DNA of 64,000 nucleotides from Mayamaea pseudoterrestris (taxonomy: Eukaryota > Bacillariophyta > Bacillariophyceae > Sellaphorales > Sellaphoraceae), in NCBI GenBank assembly GCA_027923505.1, contig BROI01000010.1, positions 310,001-374,000 on the forward strand, given 5' to 3'. Numbering within the stretch: position 1 is the first letter of the stretch; every line of letters begins with the position of its first letter. The notes beneath the pieces were generated by a model that did not search any database, was not told the origin of the DNA, and worked only from the letters and a program-made list of their open reading frames with translations. Below are positions 10,087 through 19,848 of this stretch, in pieces. A program made the translations under genes and the position numbers.

Positions 10087-12630
10087 TCATGTCATGAGTG
10101 CAGTTTCCGAGCCCCATTGGCGGGCCATCTTGAGCGCTTCGGCCGCGTTCCTTTTTATTCTGAACGTGCCATTTTTCTGCAATGAATCGAGCTGAACAAT
10201 CGAGCTTGTCATCTTTCGCAAACTTGTCGACTCGTGCGGACTGGTCGACAACTGAATAAGAGTCACGAAACCTTGTAAAATAAGTAGCATGGTGCGCTGA
10301 CTGCTTAGAACTTGATCCAAATTTACACGATCCATTCCCAACGACTCGTCGCCCAACAGCAGACCTTCGTATAGCGCCACAAATTGGTGCAAAATGCGGG
10401 CTCGTTCTTGATTATCTTGCATTGTCGATGCTTCATACAAATGTGCAGAGAGAAGCATGGAAAATGACTCAACACTAGGTGTCCACTGTATGGATCGTTC
10501 GTCTACTACCCGCCGCTTCTTTCGAAACGCAACTCCCTGTTTCCAAAATGATAATGCCAATCCACTTTGACCCGCTTTACCTGTCGCACATAGCAATTGC
10601 CGCCACGTTGTGTCATCCGGCACCAAATTTGCCGCAAGAATTTCCCGGAGCACCTTTTCGGCTCGATTGACATCACCCACCCGAGCGCATGCTCGTAGCA
10701 GTGCATTGAACGATGCCAAGTCAGGCTGGACGCCCGACGACTTCATCTCTTGAAAGACCAGAAAAACTTTGAGCAGCAATGTGTTGGAGTCGTCGGCGAT
10801 GCTGCGAGTCCTACCATGATTTGTAGGTGTCGCTATGTTGCCCCGCTCAGTCGACTCGACAAGACTCTTCATCAGCTCCGTATATACGTGGATTGCTGTG
10901 GTATCTTCCGCGGCTACAATGCCATCTTTCGTGTCGGTATCAACATGCTGCCATGCTCGACTGGACGTCGCCCATGCCTTATTACCATGATGCTGCTCCA
11001 GCTCTGCCAATCGCTCTGCCCGCATCATGAGCGACGTGTACATGACTTCGCTCGGTGCGATGCCATGGGTTTTCATGTATTTTAAAACACTCAATGTTTC
11101 AACTGTCCGTCCAATCCGGAGCAACGAATCCGTCAAGCATCCGCAAGTGACGGTATTGGGCGAAACGCCAAAATTGGGCATGGCATAAAAGAGCTTAAGG
11201 GCCGTTTCCCAGCGACCAGCCTTGCCACACGCGTTAATAGCAGCCGTCCATGCGCCGACCTCGTTGCTTAACACAATAACTTTGCCACCAGGCATGTTTA
11301 GCTGCAACTTTTCTTGCTCCTTCTTGTCGCGAAGCATTAGTCGAAGCCCTTGCAATGCCAAGTCACTTCGACGAGCCTTGGAAGCCGCGTCAATCAATGC
11401 CGTGTAAGTCATGCCATTGGGACGTACGTTGCATTCCTTCATTTCTTCGAACAGAGCAAAGGCAAGTGACAAGGGGTCTTGAGGATAATCACTCTCGCTT
11501 GTGGTGTTTAGTTTACGCTCCGTCGTAAATGCTCCTGCAATTAATGACTCAGCTTGGTAGTACTGCAATCGTGCTGCATTGTTGCTCGTCACCGCCGTCG
11601 TGGCAATGAGGCTCGTATAGGAGCGAACGTCGGGTTGAATTCCAGTCGCTTCCATCTCGCGCTTGACCAGCAGTGCCATCCGCAAATTTCCAACCTTGCT
11701 GCAAGCGTCCAATAGTGTATTGAATGTCACCAAGTTTGGTTTCAAGTCGCTGCAATCGTCGTTGGCGTCCAGCAGGAGTACGTTTCCCGCAAGAGCTGCA
11801 CCTCCAACAGAACTATTCTTCATTTGCTGAGTGCAACTGGCGTTGGCGTCCAGCAAGAGTCTGTTTGTCGCCACTGCATCTTCATTGAAACTATGCTTCA
11901 TTTGCTGATAAAGTGCAAAACAAATGTCCAATTGCTTTAGCTTTGTATAAGCATTCATGAGAATGTTGCAGGCTCGGGTGTCGGGTAAAATGTGGTCGTT
12001 CCGCAGCATGCGAAAGAGCCTCAATGAAACGGCAGGTTTCGACAAGCGATTTGATCGAGACATGAGCGTCGAGTAGGTGACAAGAGTCGGGCATAAGGTT
12101 GGTAGTTTTGAACTGCTGTATGGTTGCTGCTGAAGTTTGGCTAGCTTGCGCATTTTTCCAAAGAGCTTGAGTGATCTTAGCATGTCGCCGTCGTCTCCAA
12201 ACCTTGCTAAGGCCGCGTTACATTCCCGAATGGTAGGAATCACTGGAATTAATTTTGGTGCAAATGATGAAGGCGAACTTAATGACGAAGCAGAAGAAAG
12301 CGTATCTATTGCTTGGTGTATATGCTGCTCGATGATTTGCGCCATGGCTGTCGTCATCACAGACCGCCGCTTTTGCTGACTGGATGATAAGTTGCGAAAT
12401 TTAGGCTGGTATTTTGTATATGATCTTTGTGTACGTTGTTTTATTTGCTGACTCTTCCAATGTATCGAAGCGTCATTGTTGTCCAAGATTCCTCCTTCCT
12501 CTTGCCTTGATTCTAGTGAAACAAAACGCTGAGTAGCTCGTCTGCAGCCATGCTTTTGCCTCGGAAATTCACAGGACAGCAGCGCATACCCACGACCCTG
12601 AATCAGCAACAACATTAGTACTCGCTTCAT
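10087..12630 (-). CDS. P-class pentatricopeptide repeat (PPR) protein
   Basis: Single exon. The open frame begins with an ATG at 12666, but the ATG at 12630 gives a better leader (MKRVLMLLLIQGRGYA/LLS), so about 847 aa. At least nine PPR motifs are visible, for example LVTYSTLMSRSNRLSKPAVS, NLVTFNTLLDACSKVGNLRM, NGMTYTALIDAASKARRSDL, GAWTAAINACGKAGRWETAL and DLASFNALLRACARVGDVNR, with degenerate units between. PPR proteins bind organelle RNA base by base and govern its processing, editing or translation; plastid or mitochondrial action is expected. No DYW, SMR or endonuclease domain follows, so it is a plain P-type binder. An internal 75-bp near repeat codes for two LLLDAN segments. The target cannot be inferred. 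Confidence 0.85.
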   Translation of the reverse strand: MKRVLMLLLIQGRGYALLSCEFPRQKHGCRRATQRFVSLESRQEEGGILDNNDASIHWKSQQIKQRTQRSYTKYQPKFRNLSSSQQKRRSVMTTAMAQIIEQHIHQAIDTLSSASSLSSPSSFAPKLIPVIPTIRECNAALARFGDDGDMLRSLKLFGKMRKLAKLQQQPYSSSKLPTLCPTLVTYSTLMSRSNRLSKPAVSLRLFRMLRNDHILPDTRACNILMNAYTKLKQLDICFALYQQMKHSFNEDAVATNRLLLDANASCTQQMKNSSVGGAALAGNVLLLDANDDCSDLKPNLVTFNTLLDACSKVGNLRMALLVKREMEATGIQPDVRSYTSLIATTAVTSNNAARLQYYQAESLIAGAFTTERKLNTTSESDYPQDPLSLAFALFEEMKECNVRPNGMTYTALIDAASKARRSDLALQGLRLMLRDKKEQEKLQLNMPGGKVIVLSNEVGAWTAAINACGKAGRWETALKLFYAMPNFGVSPNTVTCGCLTDSLLRIGRTVETLSVLKYMKTHGIAPSEVMYTSLMMRAERLAELEQHHGNKAWATSSRAWQHVDTDTKDGIVAAEDTTAIHVYTELMKSLVESTERGNIATPTNHGRTRSIADDSNTLLLKVFLVFQEMKSSGVQPDLASFNALLRACARVGDVNRAEKVLREILAANLVPDDTTWRQLLCATGKAGQSGLALSFWKQGVAFRKKRRVVDERSIQWTPSVESFSMLLSAHLYEASTMQDNQERARILHQFVALYEGLLLGDESLGMDRVNLDQVLSSQRTMLLILQGFVTLIQLSTSPHESTSLRKMTSSIVQLDSLQKNGTFRIKRNAAEALKMARQWGSETALMT

Positions 12631-12899
12631 CCAGCATTTTCTTCTTTTAACACAAGTGAAGTACATAACAAGGAATTATCAAAATGATTCATCGTCGCGG
12701 ACGGATCGGTGGATGGTGTCGAAACTAGGCTTGCGTGCAAAGCGGTACTGAAATGTTGAGTTTCATTGGCGAAGATACCTACGAAGACAATCACTCGCTA
12801 ATTGAACGACCCGGCAGGCTCGCCTCGCTCGAACATTCTGTGTCGGAGGGAAGCCATGCACCCACAAATTCTTTCACAGCGACACAACAAATCTCCACC

Positions 12900-14009
12900 A
12901 TGATCATGCACCAACATCTTGCTGCTCTTCTGCTGCTAGCGACGGCTATAAGACCTACTGTTGCAGCCAAGTATCCAGATACATGCATTTCATCATCGTC
13001 ATCGTCATTTGGGGTCTACAGCAGTCGCGTCACCTCTCGACAGAAGCACGAGGAACGCATGGAAAGCGCCTACCGATCCATTCGCCCAACGACAACATGC
13101 TCTTCAACGACAAACTCATTAACTCGCCAAGAGGAAGACGAAGATGAAGTGGACTATGACATTCAAGACGAGGCTGCCACCAAGTTTGACCGATTCGAGC
13201 CAACGACAACGACTCTACATTGCGCAACTACCAGCAATCATCACAGAACACGAAACTACCACCGCCAGCAACAGCCCCGGCAGGAGCATCATCCATTTTT
13301 GCAGATTCCTTGTCAACTAGTAGCATCCGCTGCCATGCAGGAGGATTCGATACCCGTGTCAAGCAGTCGATCCTCGAAACAAGCATCAACGCGAACAAGT
13401 AGCGCATCCGACTGTTGCTGCTGCATTGACACTGGCGCCCAGCGCTCGGTCATGAGTTTGGAGTGCGCCAAGGCGTGTGGATTAATGGCGCATGTCGATC
13501 GTCGGTATGCTGGTCAAGCGGTTGGCGTGGGAGGAAGTGTGTCCGTCCTTGGTCGCATTCCGGCTGGAGTTGTTCAACTGCATTGCAGCTCAGAGCGACA
13601 AGAGAATACGAGCAGAAGAAACAAGCATGCTGATGACTCGTTGTCATTATCAGTCATGGCTCCAAGTATTATTATCATTGAGCGCATTGGACCCAAGACG
13701 ACTGGAGCATCGTCGAGCGAACAGAATCAATCGATTGATTTACTACTAGGTCTCGACTTTTTGCGCGAGCACCAAGCTGTCTTGGATCTACAAAAGGAAG
13801 ACTTGCAGCTGCAAGTGAATGGCCGCTTACTCAGTGTACCGTTCATGCGACCAAAAGTGAAGGGAATTTTATCGGCAAAGTCAGCATTTGGAATCAAGGG
13901 TGGTGCCATAACTCGCACGCAAGGCATGTCCAAGGAAGAGTATGCCGACTTCAGCGACGACGAAGACTTTGACTTTGATCCAGACGGTGTTGACTTGACA
14001 GGCTTTTGA
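12900..14009 (+). CDS. DDI1-type retropepsin-fold protease with secretory leader
   Basis: Single exon. The ATG at 12900 sits in ccaccATG, and the protein (369 aa) starts with a signal-like leader MIMHQHLAALLLLATAIRPT followed by VAA. The catalytic region reads CCCCIDTGAQRSVMSLECAK (D177 in DTGA), then CGLMAHVDRRYAGQAVGVGG and LLLGLDFLREHQAVLDL. These are the three blocks of the host DDI1/DDI2 aspartic protease domain (DSGAQ..., DRRWAG.A.GVG, LLGLDMLRRHQ). The N-terminal ubiquitin-like domain of DDI1 is absent, as is any UBA domain; instead there is a low-complexity Ser/Thr/His-rich stretch. The C-terminus is acidic (FSDDEDFDFDPDGVD). It acts as a homodimer in known relatives. A plastid or secretory location is inferred from the leader. 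It is a host-type gene: no gag, RT or LTR is nearby. Confidence 0.8.
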   Translation: MIMHQHLAALLLLATAIRPTVAAKYPDTCISSSSSSFGVYSSRVTSRQKHEERMESAYRSIRPTTTCSSTTNSLTRQEEDEDEVDYDIQDEAATKFDRFEPTTTTLHCATTSNHHRTRNYHRQQQPRQEHHPFLQIPCQLVASAAMQEDSIPVSSSRSSKQASTRTSSASDCCCCIDTGAQRSVMSLECAKACGLMAHVDRRYAGQAVGVGGSVSVLGRIPAGVVQLHCSSERQENTSRRNKHADDSLSLSVMAPSIIIIERIGPKTTGASSSEQNQSIDLLLGLDFLREHQAVLDLQKEDLQLQVNGRLLSVPFMRPKVKGILSAKSAFGIKGGAITRTQGMSKEEYADFSDDEDFDFDPDGVDLTGF

Positions 14010-14429
14010 GCAATGTCCGTGATAGCGTTACCCATAGCAAGCGCAACCGGTTGCGCGAACAACGAATTTGCTGCTGCTGACGATGTATAATAATTTATGA
14101 GGGTCTCCAATCATTCATTCATTTAGCTATTCTTGACATTATTGGCTGCTTCACTTCTACATAGTAATTCTGTAATGCGACTGTCATGTTTATTATTCGG
14201 TATAGCCCTCCGGCGTTTGTATATTTGTTCAGTGACTTGTCGCTTGCATGACATGCAACTTGCTCATAAGAACTACCGGTAGTACTTGTAGTTAAAACTA
14301 TGTACACAAATCACTTTAGAGTATAAGCATAAGTCTATATCAGGAAAGATTATTTTTTTGTATGAGTATGAGTCAATGATTAATTGCTGGTTTGTAAAAT
14401 TGATAAACATGACAGCAGTTTGCAAGCAA
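14010..14429. other. Convergent intergenic region
   Basis: AT-richer DNA between two 3' ends, with one ACCGGT palindrome at 14275-14280. No gene is recognised. Confidence 0.4.
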
Positions 14430-15983
14430 CTACACTTCTGCCGACTGTCTTTTCGAGGATGGTGCGTGCGTTCGCTTAGACCGATACTCGTTTTTCTCAT
14501 GAACATTGCGCGTCCAATCACTCGGCAAGTCTCGTCGGCTACGTCCGTCCATTAGTTGTCGGTAACATTCCGGAGATGCAGCCTCGCGGAACCGGCTGAG
14601 AACCATGTCGCCAACGCAGCCATCAGCGCAGGCTGTTTCGAAGACTTCGCGCGATACTTGCTTGCGAATCGGTGATGAGCTTGGAAGAAGTTTGCCACAA
14701 GCCTTGAGCATAGTGCCGTAAGTCACGTGGTTGGCATGCAGGTATGAGCTTGTTTGAATTTCTCGAAAGGTGCGCAAGGCAACGTCAAACGCTCGAAGCT
14801 TGTCCTTTTTATGACCGGACTCACCCGCGCAGCTTGCAATGACAGAGGTATAGCCATAGACGTCCGGTTTGCAGCGAGGACAATTTCCTGCCGCGTGCAA
14901 TGCTATCTGGCGATTCAAAATGGCGCGGGTACGCTTGTAGGCCCCCGGGACATTGGACTTGGCCCAGCAGCCCATGGCTGTATTGTAGAGCAAAGTGTCA
15001 GGCGCAAGTGTGCGTTTGCCTTGATAAAAACCGTCTTCAACATGCTGAAGGAACACATCCGCTCGATTGGCCGCCAGTGCTTTGTCTTTGCTGCAACTCT
15101 TGGTCAAAGCTCCCATGACAATAGCGTAGCTTGCACGATCTGGTGCAACGGCTGCGTCGCCTCGGCTCTCCAGCAGCTCCATGAAACTCAAAACGTCCGT
15201 CGCTCGTTCCAGCGCGTAATGGGCCGAGCTCTTGCACCAAGCCGACAACACGGCGTTGAAGCTGGTCGTTCGAGGTTTCAGTATTGGAAATCCTGTCTCC
15301 TCGTACATGCGCTCCATGACGCCCATTAGCTTCTCGGCCTTTTTCGGTGCGTCCTTGCGTCCACTGTTACTCCACGTTTGCAAAACGATATCAAAACAGT
15401 CACTGTCTGGCAATGCTTGCAGATTTTCTTGTGTTTGCACTAATCGAATCATCCACTCCAAGACACGCTGAGCCCGAATTGGCGCATAGTCGCAGTCTTT
15501 GGCTTGTCGCCACGCCATTAAAACAACCTTGAAGCTCGATAAGTTTGGCTTCGGTCCTTGCTCCTGCATGCCATGCAATATTTGCTCGCAACGTTCCGCC
15601 GCAGCGATTCCGCAGTCGGCTCGCGCCCAACCTTCCAGTAAACAGTTGTAGTCTTCCAACGTTGTTTCCGCCAAAACATTGCCTGCTCTTTGCTCGTCAA
15701 TGACGCGCTTGACCAAGGATTCGACGGCAAGTGCAGCTTCCTTGGTGTGTCGGCGCGTCTCTAGATGCGACCATGCATACATTAGTTCGTGACCTTGCGA
15801 AATCTCTCTTGTTGACAAATGTCCAGGCGTCTTGGTGCAAATGGTGCTCGTCATTCTCTTGAGCCATTCGACTTGACGCTGATGTGGGACAGTGCCAGTC
15901 ACATATGAAGAAGCTAATCGGAAGCTGTCCATGGACAGAAGCAAAACTAGCAGCAGGGAGGTTATATTGGTACAACTAGACAT
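14430..15983 (-). CDS. PPR protein with N-terminal targeting leader
   Basis: Single exon. The open frame extends to 16046, but the ATG at 15983 lies in accATGtc and gives a clean leader (MSSCTNITSLLLVLLLSMDS then FRLASS/YVTG), so 517 aa. PPR units include LEDYNCLLEGWARADCGIAA, NLSSFKVVLMAWRQAKDCDY, SDCFDIVLQTWSNSGRKDAP, TSFNAVLSAWCKSSAHYALE, DTLLYNTAMGCWAKSNVPGA and HVTYGTMLKACGKLLP. Many units carry a W before the second helix, a style common in stramenopile PPR proteins. Predicted organelle RNA binding, with plastid the likelier site given the signal-type leader. It ends shortly downstream of the terminal exon at 16024-16449 on the same strand. Confidence 0.82.
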   Translation of the reverse strand: MSSCTNITSLLLVLLLSMDSFRLASSYVTGTVPHQRQVEWLKRMTSTICTKTPGHLSTREISQGHELMYAWSHLETRRHTKEAALAVESLVKRVIDEQRAGNVLAETTLEDYNCLLEGWARADCGIAAAERCEQILHGMQEQGPKPNLSSFKVVLMAWRQAKDCDYAPIRAQRVLEWMIRLVQTQENLQALPDSDCFDIVLQTWSNSGRKDAPKKAEKLMGVMERMYEETGFPILKPRTTSFNAVLSAWCKSSAHYALERATDVLSFMELLESRGDAAVAPDRASYAIVMGALTKSCSKDKALAANRADVFLQHVEDGFYQGKRTLAPDTLLYNTAMGCWAKSNVPGAYKRTRAILNRQIALHAAGNCPRCKPDVYGYTSVIASCAGESGHKKDKLRAFDVALRTFREIQTSSYLHANHVTYGTMLKACGKLLPSSSPIRKQVSREVFETACADGCVGDMVLSRFREAASPECYRQLMDGRSRRDLPSDWTRNVHEKNEYRSKRTHAPSSKRQSAEV

Positions 15984-16023
15984 GGTTCGCTTGGTATGTG
16001 GATGCAGTTTCCTTGATCTTGGC

Positions 16024-16449
16024 TTAATCATGATCGTTGTTGTCATCTAGGGCAAATTCTGTGCATGTGTATTCGCTTTGGTAATGTTTTTCTATACGCT
16101 CCTCCGACACAGAAAGAGTCAGCAGCTCGATGGAATTGTTGTTCGATCGGTCTGATTCAACATTTTCCAAATTCCGTTCGTGTGACAGGGAGCTCTGGAA
16201 GTTCCGGCGAATGGCCTCTTCCAAAAGGGCGGCCTCTTCTTCATTGACTCAGCACGACCAAGCGCCGACGAACAATTGGCAGGCTGGAGTTGACGCATCG
16301 TCGATAAGTAAGCGAGAACCAACCAGCTGGCTGACCGTGACCACGTCATTGTCGAGCGGAAAACGGATCGTGGCGCAAAACGAAAATGTGCGCGATCTTG
16401 AAACTTCAAGTTTGCCCGCCCGGCTCGCACCAACATGTCGTAGCGAAAC
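16024..16449 (-). CDS. Terminal exon of an unrecognised gene with an in-frame TGA
   Basis: One reading frame on the minus strand is free of TAA and TAG from a plausible acceptor (cttag/GTTTCG, exon starting at 16449) to the TAA at 16024-16026, and is interrupted only by a TGA at 16249-16251. Both sides read like protein: 66 codons before (ending LLIDDASTPACQLFVGAWSC) and 74 after (starting VNEEEAALLEEAIRRNFQSS, ending EFALDDNNDHD). The opposite strand gives a serine-rich shadow frame. Options are a selenocysteine or read-through codon, an unrecognised intron, or two separate pieces. No start exon was found upstream, and the stop lies only about 40 bp before the PPR start, so a selenocysteine insertion element would have to overlap that gene. 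Function unknown. Confidence 0.35.
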
Positions 16450-17095
16450 CTAAGCGATAGATCCCGCGACATCGACATCGACCGCATCGAATTCACGCGA
16501 CATCGGCACAAGCTCGACGTCGGCAAAGATTTAACACTGTTTGGCATAAAAGCAGCAAGGAACGAAACGAAAGAGCCTTGGGCAGACTTGCCAAGCGAGT
16601 TGGTGTTTGAAGCTTGAAACTTGAGGTGTAATATCCACTCGTTTCTCTTCCCGCGCGATTGCCTTTTCCAATCACGTCCGTGTCGACTACACACTTGCAG
16701 TTGCGAAGATAGACAACAAAAAGTATTCAAGAGATGCATATGATGTTTTATAAGTTTAAACCTAAATGTTTCTCGGCCAGGTCACTCTGCGGTCTGACGG
16801 CTCAGGTCGCGTGTATCGAGAGGTGAGATAGGTGCAACACATATCGCGTTTCGAGCAAGCATCAAATCTCGAATCTTGTTCGTTCTGACGTCAAGCTGCT
16901 CTCTCAAACATCGACCCGCTTGTGTTAACTGTATTTTTACATCGTCCCTTGTATTTAATTTTTAACATAGTTTCGCTTCCGCCGTTACTTCTGCATTTGT
17001 GCTTGCCAACGATTGCCGGCGCATTACAAAATAAATGACTATCCATAATCAATTTTGACTCTTTCTTTCTTGATACTGCTTTGAAACGTCAGCAC
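16450..17095. other. Intergenic region with unresolved short frames
   Basis: Must contain the missing 5' exon of the gene ending at 16024 if that gene is real. A plus-strand pair of short exons can be drawn (16766-16822 and 16971-17048, 44 codons), and a stop-free minus-strand run of about 59 codons overlaps it; neither is convincing. Confidence 0.3.
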
Positions 17096-18451
17096 TCACT
17101 GCTGTGCAAGGTAGTCTCCCAATTTATGCATTGCTTGCCGGTAGTCCAGTGCATCGCAGTCATCGACAACAGCACGGTTAAATTCTTGATCTACTTGTCG
17201 AAACAAGGATTCTCGTGGCCGCATGAAGAACGGTGCGCTCATGCGCTGCTCCCGACATGTTGGATCGGAAATGACTCGGTGCACAGTGGCTTTCGTCTCG
17301 CCCTTGGTGAGTAATTCTAGCCACGACCCAGTTATGACAACCGCGTATTGCGAATTCCAATTGTGTTCGCTTGCTGCATCTGCTGCTGTTGCATTTGAGT
17401 GATGCATACCAGCAAGAACTTGTTCGATGCGTATCCATCGCTTGGTGCTTGGATCATACAACTCCAATCCAGGAATGGCACTAACAGGCAATGCCGTGGC
17501 AATGGTCCAATCGCAATGACTGCGCAGCAATCGTCGTCCAGTGCTGGTGTCGTCGTCAATTTCAGTTTGAAGCTCGCCCGAGACATATTGGCATAGCCGA
17601 TGGTACGTTCCTGACATCCAAGGTTCATCATATAATGTGCTGTCCATCTCATAGAGCAGTCGGTCGCGCAACACGGCCGCGTCGCGGGGACACCTCTCGC
17701 CCGAGTTTACGACAGACGTAAAAGTTTTGCAGAGCTGTGACATTAGTTGAAAGGCCGATGCGGCTTGTTCCATGCCACAAGGTCCAACTAGCGTTTTCAA
17801 ACTGCGTGGGACGAGCTGATGGTCGTGGAGCAGCTGCGTTTGAACGTGAAGATACCCAGATTGTCGCTTGTCGTTGGATAACTTGCTATTGGCACTTGCA
17901 TCAGCCAGACTGAATCCACGTATTAAGCCGTGCTCGTCATTCTCTTGATTGATGAATAGCGTTTCAATGCATTTCCACATGTCATTGACAACAGTCGCTG
18001 CCACCTTGTCCAGTCGAACAACACACCAGCCTCCAGAGTTTTGAATGCGGCGACAAAAGTCTTGTCGTTTCTGCTGTATTGCTTCTCCATCTACCGTATC
18101 GCCATCATCAATTATCATTTGAAGCATATCATTCCAGTCAATAATGTTTATAGCAGTGTCTTGTCTATCGGCTGTTGTGTCATCATGGCACGTTCGAACG
18201 TCATGACTTTCGTCGGCTTGCTGTATTAGCTGATTCTGGTGCTCGCGAAATAAATTCAAAGGTGTCGTCCCCTGCAGAGATGTTTCAGCTGGTGCCGAGG
18301 CTGCAGTCAAAAGCAGACATGACGATGAGTCGCAGATATGATTGATGGGTGTGTTAACGCTGAAACGGCCTCGTGGAGAGCGAACGACAAAGGCGTGACA
18401 GCATCGTAAAGCAATGGTGAAAAGTAGCAGCAGGTATAATAATGGTCTCAT
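17096..18451 (-). CDS. Plastid-targeted 2OG-Fe(II) oxygenase-like protein
   Basis: Single exon, 451 aa from the ATG at 18451; the frame continues upstream without another ATG. The leader MRPLLYLLLLFTIALRCCHA/FVV is a signal peptide with a plastid-type FVV site. The C-terminal half has the double-stranded beta-helix signature of isopenicillin-N-synthase-like oxygenases: HCD in RSHCDWTIATALPVS (first His and Asp iron ligands), ATVHRVISDP (second His) and an Arg-x-Ser type segment REQRMSAPFFMRP for 2-oxoglutarate. PGLELYDPSTKRWIRIE fits the strand between. The substrate cannot be predicted. It is followed on the same strand by the unresolved 16024-17095 region. Confidence 0.78.
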   Translation of the reverse strand: MRPLLYLLLLFTIALRCCHAFVVRSPRGRFSVNTPINHICDSSSCLLLTAASAPAETSLQGTTPLNLFREHQNQLIQQADESHDVRTCHDDTTADRQDTAINIIDWNDMLQMIIDDGDTVDGEAIQQKRQDFCRRIQNSGGWCVVRLDKVAATVVNDMWKCIETLFINQENDEHGLIRGFSLADASANSKLSNDKRQSGYLHVQTQLLHDHQLVPRSLKTLVGPCGMEQAASAFQLMSQLCKTFTSVVNSGERCPRDAAVLRDRLLYEMDSTLYDEPWMSGTYHRLCQYVSGELQTEIDDDTSTGRRLLRSHCDWTIATALPVSAIPGLELYDPSTKRWIRIEQVLAGMHHSNATAADAASEHNWNSQYAVVITGSWLELLTKGETKATVHRVISDPTCREQRMSAPFFMRPRESLFRQVDQEFNRAVVDDCDALDYRQAMHKLGDYLAQQ

Positions 18452-18669
18452 GCCTCTGGTGAGTATTCTAGCGATATGCAACAAATCCGATGACCCTGCT
18501 TAGTTTCCTCGTGGTGCATGCGTCATTCGACTCGGCTCATCCATGGTCGTTTCGAATTTCGGTCAATACCAGTTGATGTCGCACAACGACTCCGGATCGC
18601 AGCCTCGTCTTCACAACTCGCTTCCAATGATTGTTCGACCATGCTGCTGCTCCGCAAGCACCGCGTTCA

Positions 18670-19848
18670 ATGACAAGTGTATGGATTCGTTTGGTGCAGC
18701 TCCTTGCCGTGAGTCTTCTCGCTGAAGCTTGGGTAATGCATCCGTTTTCGAGGCGACTGACAGTTCGTTTGAGGCGACAATCATCAACAAGCCGACAACT
18801 GCTGCAACTTCTTTCCAGTTTTACTTCTGAGCATACTCCTACCGCATCAAAGCAAACAGTTGCAGTCGTTGGATCGGGTGCTATTGGATGCTACTATGGT
18901 GCTCGACTATGGGAAGCTGGCCATGACGTCAAATTCTTGCTCCGAAGCGACTTTGACTACTGTCGAACCAATGGCATGAATGTAACCTCCATTCTCGGAA
19001 ACTTGCACATTTCTTCTCATCAGCTGCAAGCCTTTAATTCTACATGCGACATGGGCCAAGTGGATTGGGTGTTAGTGTGCGTCAAGAGCACCAGCTTTGA
19101 CGATATACCTCAACTGATACGTCCATTGCTCAATGTCAGCCGAACGCGAGTCATGCTTATTATGAATGGACTCGAATTGGAAGAAATTCTTACCAAAATG
19201 ATGGGTCCGTCCTTTTGCCGCGCCTTGTATGGAGGCATGGCGTTTATCTGCGCAAATCGTCTAGGTCCGGGCCATGTTGACCACACTTTCGCGGGCTTGC
19301 TCGCAGCAGGTCGACACTTTGGCTGCAGCTGCAGCGACGACAGTGTTGCAGAGGATCAAGCTGCATTGGAGCAGCTATGGGAACCAACTAAAGTCGACGT
19401 CGCGTACGATCCGGTATTACTGCGGGGACGATGGAAAAAGATGCTATGGAATTTGCCTTTCAATGGCATCTCTGTGGCCATGGGTGGCATTACGGTTGAC
19501 CAAATTGTTGGCAATGCTAGTCTGCGCAAACTTGCCAAGAGAATTATGCAAGAGACGCTTGCGATTGCCAATGCAGACTTGGAGGCTCGTGTCAAGGAAC
19601 CAGGGATAGCTTGTGAGCCTTTCACGGATTCCGACATGGATGCCATGATGAGCTTGTCCGACAATATGGACTTTGCCTACAAGACATCTACCATGCTGGA
19701 TCTGACTTTTCGAAAACCCATGGAAGTTCGCTTTTTGTTTGAAACACCGCTGGAACGAGCAAAAGAATTAGGTGTTGCAGCTCCATGCTTGGAGACGATA
19801 GTGGCGCAAATTGAAGGTTTCCAGAGCATGTACGGCCTATACAGCTAA
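18670..19848 (+). CDS. 2-dehydropantoate 2-reductase (ketopantoate reductase, PanE family)
   Basis: Single exon. The ATG at 18670 is preferred over the one at 18631 because it gives a signal leader MTSVWIRLVQLLAVSLLAEA/WVM with a plastid-type site; 392 aa. The N-terminal Rossmann motif is VAVVGSGAIGCYYGARLWEA, followed by VDWVLVCVKSTSFDDI and MLIMNGLELEE, the usual ApbA blocks. The helical C-terminal domain contains WKKMLWNLPFNGISVAMGG with the catalytic Lys and the conserved Asn region. It reduces 2-dehydropantoate to pantoate with NADPH for pantothenate and coenzyme A synthesis. Plastid location is inferred from the leader. Length is somewhat above bacterial PanE because of the leader. Confidence 0.85.
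   Translation: MTSVWIRLVQLLAVSLLAEAWVMHPFSRRLTVRLRRQSSTSRQLLQLLSSFTSEHTPTASKQTVAVVGSGAIGCYYGARLWEAGHDVKFLLRSDFDYCRTNGMNVTSILGNLHISSHQLQAFNSTCDMGQVDWVLVCVKSTSFDDIPQLIRPLLNVSRTRVMLIMNGLELEEILTKMMGPSFCRALYGGMAFICANRLGPGHVDHTFAGLLAAGRHFGCSCSDDSVAEDQAALEQLWEPTKVDVAYDPVLLRGRWKKMLWNLPFNGISVAMGGITVDQIVGNASLRKLAKRIMQETLAIANADLEARVKEPGIACEPFTDSDMDAMMSLSDNMDFAYKTSTMLDLTFRKPMEVRFLFETPLERAKELGVAAPCLETIVAQIEGFQSMYGLYS

Noticed and set aside
11760-11850. Internal near repeat in the first PPR gene as a mobile insertion
   Set aside because: The two short segments stay in frame and code for matching LLLDAN stretches, so local duplication inside the gene explains them.
12900-14009. Retropepsin motif as a sign of a retroelement
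   Set aside because: The sequence blocks are those of the host DDI1 family, the gene is whole, and no gag, reverse transcriptase, integrase or terminal repeats are nearby.
16119-16739. 206-codon minus-strand open frame
   Set aside because: Poor protein character, and it overlaps in another frame the more protein-like exon at 16024-16449.
16766-17048. Short two-exon plus-strand gene (44 codons)
   Set aside because: Splice signals are acceptable, but the peptide is tiny, unrecognised and overlaps an equally coding-like minus-strand stretch; there is not enough support.
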